Assembly: GCA_933822405.4 (NCBI GenBank)
Contig: CAKOGP040001890.1
Location: 1-14,592 of the forward strand
Reading direction: 5' to 3'
DNA: 14,592 bases
Source of the DNA: Cylindrotheca closterium
Lineage: Eukaryota; Bacillariophyta; Bacillariophyceae; Bacillariales; Bacillariaceae
Shown here: piece after piece, positions 6,848-14,592 of the stretch
Layout of the letters: every line of letters starts with the position of its first letter
Numbering within the stretch: the stretch's first letter is position 1
The notes under the pieces: model-generated
The model's input: the letters and a program-made list of their open reading frames with translations, nothing else
What the model was told of the DNA's origin: nothing
Database searches by the model: none
Program-made: the position numbers and the translations under genes

Positions 6848-7518
6848 ATGGGACGTTCTTCATCCGGTGGTGGAAGAGGAAGTGTGACTCCTCAGAGAGT
6901 CAAGAGCAATTCAAGTTCAACAGTTGTGAAACATCTATTTTTAACAAAAGATGAAAACAATGGAAAGGCAAGATCGTCGTACAAAGATGCCGAGGAAAGA
7001 GTGATTGACTACATCCAAGCTTCTGGAATGAAATGTTCCGAAGACATGGTGAAATCAATTCAAGATGGAAAGTCGATCAACTCAATGCAATCGCTCCAAG
7101 ATTGAACTCTCCAACTCAAAGTGAAGCTGTTGCAAGAGAAACAGAGATGGCCCAAAACAAGATTCTCTATCCTGCAAAGCTCGACAAGAGCATGCAAAGA
7201 TCAGCCTACTTCGAGACAAACAAGAGAACCGTCAAATCAAACATCATGCTGAAGTTTGTGACAAAGGCAATGGATATCAAGCTTCGAGGTGAAGCCAATT
7301 TCACGACTACTCTTGAAGATCCAATTGAACTCTTGAAACGTATTGAACGAGTCATGAAGAAGAGTGCTGATGCTGAGTATGATTTCTTGGATTTCTGGGA
7401 AGCGAATCAAAAGTTCTTTGCTATGAAGCAAGGAACAACCAAAAACTTGATGCATTTCAAGGAAGGATTCTTGAGACAGGCTGAAGTCCTGCAAGATCTG
7501 TATGTCATGAAAAAAATG
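6848..7518 (+). pseudogene. Gag-like region with one frameshift, cut by the tandem array (copy 1)
   Basis: From ATG 6848 the first frame encodes a Ser/Gly-rich start (MGRSSSGGGRGSVTPQR) and a helical segment to TGA 7103-7105. A second frame, entered by 7033-7105, encodes QNKILYPAKLDKSM, then DPIELLKRIERVMKK and FWEANQKFFAMKQGTTKNLM with HFKEGFLRQAEVL. The last blocks match the pattern of copia-type and diatom retroelement Gag (D-P-x-x-L-L-K ... FF-x-x-K-Q-x-x-x-x-x-L ... F). No slippery heptamer of the X-XXY-YYZ type is visible in the overlap, so a plain indel is likelier than programmed shifting. No zinc knuckle follows: the frame runs into the array at 7519 and stops at 7590. Confidence 0.6.
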
Positions 7519-10500
7519 GTGAGTTCCAGCCGATGCTTGTTGTGGAATTTTGATCCATCATCATTCTTACCATGTGCTTCCACCATATAGGTCCAATATG
7601 ATGTTTGTTCCAATCAATGAATACATACTGGTACGCAATTGGGACATGGTCGAGGCAATTCTGAGGAGTAGAACTGGATTTGATGGACAAAATGGTGAGT
7701 TCCAGCTGATGCTTGTTGTGGAATTTTTATCCATCATCATGCTTACCATGTGCTTCCAACATATACCTCCAATATGGCGATTGTTACAATCAATGAATAC
7801 ATACTGGTGAGCAATTGGGACATGGTCGAGGCAATTCTGAGGAGTAGAACTGGATTTGATGGAAAAATGGTGAGTTCCAGCCAATGCTTGCTGCAGAATT
7901 TTGATCCATCATCCACCATATAGAAACAATATGATGGTTGTTCCAATCAATGAATACATACTGGTACGCAATTGGGACATGGTCGAGGCAATTCTGAGGA
8001 GTAGAACTCGATTTGATGGACAAAATGGTGAGTTCCAGCCGATGCTTGCTGCAGAATTTTGATCCATCATCCACCATATAGAAACAATATAATGGTTATT
8101 CCATACAATGGCTACATTCTGGCAACTGCTTGGGACATGGTCGAGGCAATTCTGGGGAGTAGAACTGGATTTGATGGACAAAATGATGAGTTCCAGCCGA
8201 TGCTTGTTGCCGAATTTTGATCCATCATCATGCTTACCATGTGCTTCCACCATATAGGTCCAATATGATGTTTGTTCCAATCAATGAATACATACTGGTA
8301 CGCAATTGGGACATGGTCGAGGCAATTCTGAGGAGTAGAACTGGATTTGATGGACAAAATGGTGAGTTCCAGCTGATGCTTGTTGTGGAATTTTTATCCA
8401 TCATCATGCTTACCATGTGCTTCCAACATATACCTCCAATATGGCGATTGTTACAATCAATGAATACATACTGGTGAGCAATTGGGACATGGTCGAGGCA
8501 ATTCTGAGGAGTAGAACTGGATTTGATGGAAAAATGGTGAGTTCCAGCCAATGCTTGCTGCAGAATTTTGATCCATCATCCACCATATAGAAACAATATG
8601 ATGGTTGTTCCAATCAATGAATACATACTGGTACGCAATTGGGACATGGTCGAGGCAATTCTGAGGAGTAGAACTCGATTTGATGGACAAAATGGTGAGT
8701 TCCAGCCGATGCTTGCTGCAGAATTTTGATCCATCATCCACCATATAGAAACAATATAATGGTTATTCCATACAATGGCTACATTCTGGCAACTGCTTGG
8801 GACATGGTCGAGGCAATTCTGGGGAGTAGAACTGGATTTGATGGACAAAATGATGAGTTCCAGCCGATGCTTGTTGCCGAATTTTGATCCATCATCATGC
8901 TTACCATGTGCTTCCACCATATAGGTCCAATATGATGTTTGTTCCAATCAATGAATACATACTGGTACGCAATTGGGACATGGTCGAGGCAATTCTGAGG
9001 AGTAGAACTGGATTTGATGGACAAAATGGTGAGTTCCAGCTGATGCTTGTTGTGGAATTTTTATCCATCATCATGCTTACCATGTGCTTCCAACATATAC
9101 CTCCAATATGGCGATTGTTACAATCAATGAATACATACTGGTGAGCAATTGGGACATGGTCGAGGCAATTCTGAGGAGTAGAACTGGATTTGATGGAAAA
9201 ATGGTGAGTTCCAGCCAATGCTTGCTGCAGAATTTTGATCCATCATCCACCATATAGAAACAATATGATGGTTGTTCCAATCAATGAATACATACTGGTA
9301 CGCAATTGGGACATGGTCGAGGCAATTCTGAGGAGTAGAACTCGATTTGATGGACAAAATGGTGAGTTCCAGCCGATGCTTGCTGCAGAATTTTGATCCA
9401 TCATCCACCATATAGAAACAATATAATGGTTATTCCATACAATGGCTACATTCTGGCAACTGCTTGGGACATGGTCGAGGCAATTCTGGGGAGTAGAACT
9501 GGATTTGATGGACAAAATGATGAGTTCCAGCCGATGCTTGTTGCCGAATTTTGATCCATCATCATGCTTACCATGTGCTTCCACCATATAGGTCCAATAT
9601 GATGTTTGTTCCAATCAATGAATACATACTGGTACGCAATTGGGACATGGTCGAGGCAATTCTGAGGAGTAGAACTGGATTTGATGGACAAAATGGTGAG
9701 TTCCAGCTGATGCTTGTTGTGGAATTTTTATCCATCATCATGCTTACCATGTGCTTCCAACATATACCTCCAATATGGCGATTGTTACAATCAATGAATA
9801 CATACTGGTGAGCAATTGGGACATGGTCGAGGCAATTCTGAGGAGTAGAACTGGATTTGATGGAAAAATGGTGAGTTCCAGCCAATGCTTGCTGCAGAAT
9901 TTTGATCCATCATCCACCATATAGAAACAATATGATGGTTGTTCCAATCAATGAATACATACTGGTACGCAATTGGGACATGGTCGAGGCAATTCTGAGG
10001 AGTAGAACTCGATTTGATGGACAAAATGGTGAGTTCCAGCCGATGCTTGCTGCAGAATTTTGATCCATCATCCACCATATAGAAACAATATAATGGTTAT
10101 TCCATACAATGGCTACATTCTGGCAACTGCTTGGGACATGGTCGAGGCAATTCTGGGGAGTAGAACTGGATTTGATGGACAAAATGATGAGTTCCAGCCG
10201 ATGCTTGTTGCCGAATTTTGATCCATCATCATGCTTACCATGTGCTTCCACCATATAGGTCCAATATGATGTTTGTTCCAATCAATGAATACATACTGGT
10301 ACGCAATTGGGACATGGTCGAGGCAATTCTGAGGAGTAGAACTGGATTTGATGGACAAAATGGTGAGTTCCAGCTGATGCTTGTTGTGGAATTTTTATCC
10401 ATCATCATGCTTACCATGTGCTTCCAACATATACCTCCAATATGGCGATTGTTACAATCAATGAATACATACTGGTGAGCAATTGGGACATGGTCGAGGC

Positions 10501-11142
10501 AATTCTGAGGAGTAGAACTGGATTTGATGGAAAAATGGTGAGTTCCAGCCAATGCTTGCTGCAGAATTTTGATCCATCATCCACCATATAGAAACAATAT
10601 GATGGTTGTTCCAATCAATGAATACATACTGGTACGCAATTGGGACATGGTCGAGGCAATTCTGAGGAGTAGAACTCGATTTGATGGACAAAATGGTGAG
10701 TTCCAGCCGATGCTTGCTGCAGAATTTTGATCCATCATCCACCATATAGAAACAATATAATGGTTATTCCATACAATGGCTACATTCTGGCAACTGCTTG
10801 GGACATGGTCGAGGCAATTCTGGGGAGTAGAACTGGATTTGATGGACAAAATGATGAGTTCCAGCCGATGCTTGTTGCCGAATTTTGATCCATCATCATG
10901 CTTACCATGTGCTTCCACCATATAGGTCCAATATGATGTTTGTTCCAATCAATGAATACATACTGGTACGCAATTGGGACATGGTCGAGGCAATTCTGAG
11001 GAGTAGAACTGGATTTGATGGACAAAATGGTGAGTTCCAGCTGATGCTTGTTGTGGAATTTTGATCCATTATCATGCTTACCATGTTCTTCCACCATATA
11101 GCTCCAATATGGTGATTGTTACAATCAATGAATATTGTGGAT
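7519..11142 (+). repeat. Higher-order tandem array: 667-bp unit x5 with flanking partial units
   Basis: Monomers are marked by GTGAGTTCCAG. Markers (GAG) fall at 7521, 7697, 7872, 8030, 8188 and 8364, giving lengths 176, 175, 158, 158 and 176. From 7697 the order B-C-D-A (175, 158, 158, 176 = 667 bp) repeats five times, with B at 7697, 8364, 9031, 9698 and 10365, and a diverged partial B from 11032 to about 11142. The A and B types carry 18 extra bases relative to C and D. I saw no difference between the five 667-bp copies in the parts compared; the flanking A copy at 7521 and the last B copy differ. Short frames on both strands repeat with the period, and none resembles a protein. Confidence 0.9.
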
Positions 11143-11430
11143 TTCACTGTTTTTGGCAATATTGGGTAACAAAACCTGAAATAATAACCCCCTTTTTGGG
11201 CTGAGTACCTAATACATCTCAATGACGTTTCTCTATAAAAAATAAATAAGAAAAAATATAGCCACATGAAATCAGTAGGAAACATACGAAGATACATTCG
11301 TTGATGAGGCTAGTATGCAGATAATGGATGAACAATGACAACCATCCATTTAGATAAGAAATATAAACCTGGAATGGCACTCAGCAGAGTGCTATTCCAG
11401 CCTTAGATCATAAAATAACAGAGCCAGATT
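11143..11430. other. Unique AT-rich segment after the array
   Basis: Array similarity ends after AATGAATA near 11142. No coding frame is recognised. A hairpin at 11369-11400 is listed separately. This may be the left part of the insertion that carries the transposase remnant. Confidence 0.4.
11369..11400. repeat. Hairpin, 14-bp stem with one mismatch, loop AGCA
   Basis: CTGGAATGGCACTC pairs with GAGTGCTATTCCAG across a 4-nt loop, with one G-T-type mismatch. It lies ~30 nt before the transposase remnant and may be part of a transposon end or a chance structure. Confidence 0.6.
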
Positions 11431-11682
11431 ATGACATACTCGACTGACTTTTGGTGGAGAGTCGTGAGTTCACAGCTGAATCCGATTGAAGTTTGCTTTG
11501 GACGACTAAAGAGATATATTCAGAAGAAGGCCAACCTAGTCTTTCCACTCTATCCTGAGTTGGTGTTGAAGGTTGCCTTGAGAGAGTGCACAAGAAATCA
11601 AAATGTCTCTGGTTCTACAGGAAAATATACTCATTGCAGCTATGCAATGGTGGATTGGACGATGATGTTTTTGATAATCTTT
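11431..11682 (+). pseudogene. Tc1/mariner (DDE)-type transposase C-terminal fragment
   Basis: The frame contains SSQLNPIEVCFGRLKRYIQK at about 11470-11530. Family members have PxYSPDLNPIE-x-x-W-x-x-LKR at the third catalytic acid of the DDE domain. The family's LNPIE core with its Glu is intact, followed by LVFPLYPELVLKVALREC and a distorted KYTHCSYA where the family commonly ends near a HCGY-like motif. The first two Asp of the triad and the DNA-binding domain are absent upstream (array sequence lies there), so this is a C-terminal remnant. The listed frame runs on to 11724 in low-complexity sequence that I do not regard as part of it. Confidence 0.6.
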
Positions 11683-11710
11683 GTTATCCTGCTAATAATG
11701 ATGATTGACT

Positions 11711-12092
11711 CTAGTCTTGATTAAGGTGATCTATATCTTCCATGTCAGCTCCGTCTGGAAGAACTGGATCTGTATACTCATTGTAGATGCCTTGGTGGAA
11801 GCTTTTATGGTTTGGAAGTGAAAGAGCCTGACGGAGCAATACAATGTTCATACAAATCATGGCCTTGGCACCACCAAATAGCTCAATTTCGACATGCCTG
11901 TACACACTGTTGCTATCGGCTAGAGCCTGAGCATCCTCATTCTGCAATTGTGCTCGGTCGCGATCGAGTGCTTGGGCTTGGCAGGTTGTCGCATCAGTCG
12001 GGATCGCAAGCTCTGTACCTTTGGGAGCCCTTGCATTGAATGTTGCCAAATGTTGTTCAGCAATTGGTCCAATTTGTAGATTGTTTGCTGCT
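11711..12092 (-). pseudogene. Unrecognised minus-strand reading frame, N-terminus replaced by array
   Basis: On the minus strand about 127 codons are open outside the array: NAAANNLQIGPIAEQHLATF, then TDATTCQAQALDRDRAQLQ, HVEIELFGGAKAMICMNIV, and an acidic end DGADMEDIDHLNQD before TAG. Composition and the absence of stops suggest real coding ancestry. The frame stays open backwards into the array remnant (to 12370), so the original start is not visible. No family is recognised. It may be the 3' end of a host or transposon gene truncated when the array sequence joined at ~12093. Confidence 0.4.
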
Positions 12093-12095
12093 GCA

Positions 12096-12486
12096 TTTGA
12101 TGGAAAAAATGGTGAGTTCCAGCTGATCCTTGTTGTGGAATTTTGATCCATCATCATGCTTACCATGTGCTTCCACCATATAGCTCCAATATGGTGATTG
12201 TTACAATCAATGAATACATAATGGTGAGCAATTGGGACATGGTCGAGGTAATTCTGAGGAGTAGAACTGGATTTGATAGAACTGGATTTGATGGAAAAAA
12301 TGGTGAGTTCCAGCTGATCCTTGTTGTGGAATTTTGATCCATCATCATGCTTACCATGTGCTTCCACCATATAGGTCCAATATGGTGATTGTTACAATCA
12401 ATGAATACATACTGGTGAGCAATTGGGACATGGTCGAGGCAATTCTGAGGAGTAGAACTGGATTTGATGGAAAAAATGGTGAGTTC
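12096..12486 (+). repeat. Remnant of the tandem array, two B-like monomers
   Basis: Monomer markers (GAG) lie at 12114, 12305 and 12481. The first monomer is 191 bp because a ~16-bp piece (GAACTGGATTTGATAG type) is duplicated. The second is 176 bp. The third is cut after GAGTTC by the LTR-like repeat at 12487. Sequence differs from array 1 (CTGATCC for CTGATGC, CTCCAATATGGTG), so this is an older or independently diverged piece. Confidence 0.85.
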
Positions 12487-12666
12487 TGTTGGGATATGAC
12501 GAAATATGAGTTTTTACGTTCCGAAAAGAAACTATTCAAGTACGAAGTTTTCGACACGTACGATGGGACTTTGATCGTGATGTCGAGATTCGCCGCAAGT
12601 ATGCCTGACGCAAGTCTGTCGGACAATCTACATCCACACAAAAAGGGAATGACCCTATACAAGTGA
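12487..12666 (+). CDS. Short open frame inside LTR-like repeat (59 codons plus stop)
   Basis: Third complete copy of the LTR-borne frame, CWDMTKYEFLRSEKK to HPHKKGMTLYK. It is open leftwards into the array monomer (GKNGEF). No family is recognised. See the copies at 6257 and 1372 for comparison. Confidence 0.3.
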   Translation, partial: CWDMTKYEFLRSEKKLFKYEVFDTYDGTLIVMSRFAASMPDASLSDNLHPHKKGMTLYK

Positions 12667-12962
12667 GATATCGATGTTGTGTACAATGCAGTAGGGAATA
12701 ATACAATATGTCCCAAAGTACTGTATCCAACACAGAATCGTCGTAGAGGTCGAATCAAGTTCTGAACTTACTTTTGTGATTGAATCATCAATTCAAGCCA
12801 AACATTAATCAAATAGGAACAATTTCACTCAAAGTATACCTAGACACAGGAGAACTATTGTCGTGAAAGTGTTGTACAGTCGATTACGAATTTAGATTGC
12901 AGAGAGTTTGTTCTGAGCGCTAAAGGCACTCACAATAGAGCACATTTTGCTTTATTCTAACA
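12487..12962 (+). repeat. LTR-like repeat, copy inside the array remnant
   Basis: This 476-bp copy starts TGTTGGGATATGACG directly after GAGTTC of an array monomer and ends TTCTAACA. It lacks a 32-nt segment and one A present at 6257-6765. Its right side continues into the same linker and Gag as the first copy, so it has no simple target duplication on the two sides. Confidence 0.75.
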
Positions 12963-12970
12963 TTCAATCA

Positions 12971-13030
12971 CAAAAGGCAACAAAACAAATTTACGTCAAG
13001 AACAGCACTGCCTTATCTACAAAGGAGTGA
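12971..13030 (+). repeat. 60-bp pol linker fragment, second copy
   Basis: Same as 6774-6833 by eye, including the TGA at its end. It again lies between the LTR-like repeat and Gag. Confidence 0.7.
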
Positions 13031-13044
13031 GTGATTCGTTGACA

Positions 13045-13715
13045 ATGGGACGTTCTTCATCCGGTGGTGGAAGAGGAAGTGTGACTCCTCAGAGAGTCAA
13101 GAGCAATTCAAGTTCAACAGTTGTGAAACATCTATTTTTAACAAAAGATGAAAACAATGGAAAGGCAAGATCGTCGTACAAAGATGCCGAGGAAAGAGTG
13201 ATTGACTACATCCAAGCTTCTGGAATGAAATGTTCCGAAGACATGGTGAAATCAATTCAAGATGGAAAGTCGATCAACTCAATGCAATCGCTCCAAGATT
13301 GAACTCTCCAACTCAAAGTGAAGCTGTTGCAAGAGAAACAGAGATGGCCCAAAACAAGATTCTCTATCCTGCAAAGCTCGACAAGAGCATGCAAAGATCA
13401 GCCTACTTCGAGACAAACAAGAGAACCGTCAAATCAAACATCATGCTGAAGTTTGTGACAAAGGCAATGGATATCAAGCTTCGAGGTGAAGCCAATTTCA
13501 CGACTACTCTTGAAGATCCAATTGAACTCTTGAAACGTATTGAACGAGTCATGAAGAAGAGTGCTGATGCTGAGTATGATTTCTTGGATTTCTGGGAAGC
13601 GAATCAAAAGTTCTTTGCTATGAAGCAAGGAACAACCAAAAACTTGATGCATTTCAAGGAAGGATTCTTGAGACAGGCTGAAGTCCTGCAAGATCTGTAT
13701 GTCATGAAAAAAATG
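13045..13715 (+). pseudogene. Gag-like region with the same frameshift (copy 2)
   Basis: The translated products of both frames are the same as those of 6848-7518, including the stop after MQSLQD and the shift to the second frame. I saw no nucleotide difference in the parts compared. The shared frameshift shows that the copies were duplicated or homogenised after the break, or less likely that the shift is tolerated. The region ends at the array boundary ATG|GTGAGT (13716), as in copy 1. Confidence 0.6.
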
Positions 13716-14592
13716 GTGAGTTCCAGCCGATGCTTGTTGTGGAATTTTGATCCATCATCATTCTTACCATGTGCTTCCACCATATAGGTCCAATATGATG
13801 TTTGTTCCAATCAATGAATACATACTGGTACGCAATTGGGACATGGTCGAGGCAATTCTGAGGAGTAGAACTGGATTTGATGGACAAAATGGTGAGTTCC
13901 AGCCGATGCTTGCTGCAGAATTTTGATCCATCATCCACCATATAGAAACAATATAATGGTTATTCCATACAATGGCTACATTCTGGCAACTGCTTGGGAC
14001 ATGGTCGAGGCAATTCTGGGGAGTAGAACTGGATTTGATGGACAAAATGATGAGTTCCAGCCGATGCTTGTTGCCGAATTTTGATCCATCATCATGCTTA
14101 CCATGTGCTTCCACCATATAGGTCCAATATGATGTTTGTTCCAATCAATGAATACATACTGGTACGCAATTGGGACATGGTCGAGGCAATTCTGAGGAGT
14201 AGAACTGGATTTGATGGACAAAATGGTGAGTTCCAGCCGATGCTTGCTGCAGAATTTTGATCCATCATCCACCATATAGAAACAATATAATGGTTATTCC
14301 ATACAATGGCTACATTCTGGCAACTGCTTGGGACATGGTCGAGGCAATTCTGGGGAGTAGAACTGGATTTGATGGACAAAATGATGAGTTCCAGCCGATG
14401 CTTGTTGCCGAATTTTGATCCATCATCATGCTTACCATGTGCTTCCACCATATAGGTCCAATATGATGTTTGTTCCAATCAATGAATACATACTGGTACG
14501 CAATTGGGACATGGTCGAGGCAATTCTGAGGAGTAGAACTGGATTTGATGGACAAAATGGTGAGTTCCAGCTGATGCTTGTTGTGGAATTTT
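13716..14592 (+). repeat. Second tandem array, 334-bp D-A dimers, runs off the window
   Basis: Monomer markers (GAG) lie at 13718, 13894, 14052, 14228, 14386 and 14562, with lengths 176, 158, 176, 158 and 176. By sequence the order is A', D, A, D, A, then the start of a B. Monomer types are the same as in array 1, but the higher-order unit is a dimer (334 bp) rather than a B-C-D-A tetramer, at least in this first part. Confidence 0.9.

Larger units (their letters stand above)
6257..12486 (+). mobile_element. Composite retroelement-derived unit: LTR-like repeat, pol linker, Gag, array
   Basis: The unit begins with the LTR-like repeat at 6257 and runs to the start of the next LTR-like repeat at 12487, where the same order (repeat, linker, Gag, array) restarts. 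The offset between matching internal parts is 6,197 bp. This is a tandem arrangement of a Gag-bearing retroelement derivative that has no pol. Its inner part is mostly satellite-like array plus an inserted segment with a transposase remnant. It could have arisen by unequal recombination between LTR-like repeats or by segmental duplication. Confidence 0.55.

Noticed and set aside
7033..7105. Programmed -1 frameshift in Gag
   Set aside because: No slippery heptamer or obvious downstream pseudoknot could be seen in the overlap.
7519..11142. CRISPR-like array
   Set aside because: Monomers of 158-176 bp are contiguous near-identical copies without short repeats separated by unique spacers, in a eukaryotic setting.
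7550..11297. Many 67-131-residue open frames on both strands across the array
   Set aside because: They recur with the 667-bp period on both strands, have no family features, and follow from tandem repetition of sequence poor in stops in some frames.
12484..12965. TTC on both sides of the LTR-like repeat as a target duplication
   Set aside because: TTC on the right is part of the conserved right flank present at all copies, so the match at 12487 is coincidental.

Overview
The window looks like repeat-rich nuclear DNA of a eukaryotic alga, most likely a diatom (stramenopile). That is an inference. It rests on the style of the retroelement Gag and Pol fragments, which match from memory the Ty3/gypsy- and copia-like families common in diatom genomes, on an intron-less gene with a short AT-rich leader, and on decayed transposon remains around that gene. 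No bacterial operon structure, ribosome-binding sites or phage genes were seen.

Layout, left to right. Positions 1-1962 (minus strand) hold a broken Ty3/gypsy-type pol: a retropepsin part (1962-1373) and a reverse transcriptase part (872-179), split by a ~500-bp LTR-like repeat (881-1372). A second copy of that repeat begins at 127 and runs off the left edge. Positions 2017-2972 (minus) hold a second pol fragment of a different lineage. Positions 3368-4591 (plus) hold the one apparently intact host gene, a 407-residue type II membrane protein with glycosyltransferase-like features. Positions 4592-5864 are non-coding, with a tRNA-like repeat, a perfect hairpin and a family of 17-bp direct and inverted repeats. 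Positions 5865-6256 hold an unrecognised decayed reading frame.

From 6257 to the right edge the sequence is a large direct repeat with a 6,197-bp offset between its matching parts. Each copy is made of the LTR-like repeat, then a 60-bp piece of pol linker, then a frameshifted Gag-like region, then a tandem array. Array 1 (7519-11142) has five copies of a 667-bp higher-order unit, each made of four 158-176-bp monomers (B-C-D-A). Array 2 (13716-14592, runs off the window) uses a 334-bp D-A dimer instead. Between array 1 and the second LTR-like repeat lie a Tc1/mariner-type transposase C-terminal fragment (11431-11682), an unrecognised minus-strand reading frame (11711-12092) and a short remnant of the array (12096-12486).

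The elements do not form a working pathway. They record layered insertion, decay and amplification. The most informative points are: the LTR-like repeat appears to have entered the pol gene between protease and RT with a 6-bp target duplication; the pol flank of that insertion travels with the repeat to the two Gag loci; and a higher-order tandem array grew directly at the 3' edge of Gag. All 667-bp copies look identical by eye, which means very recent amplification or an assembly effect.
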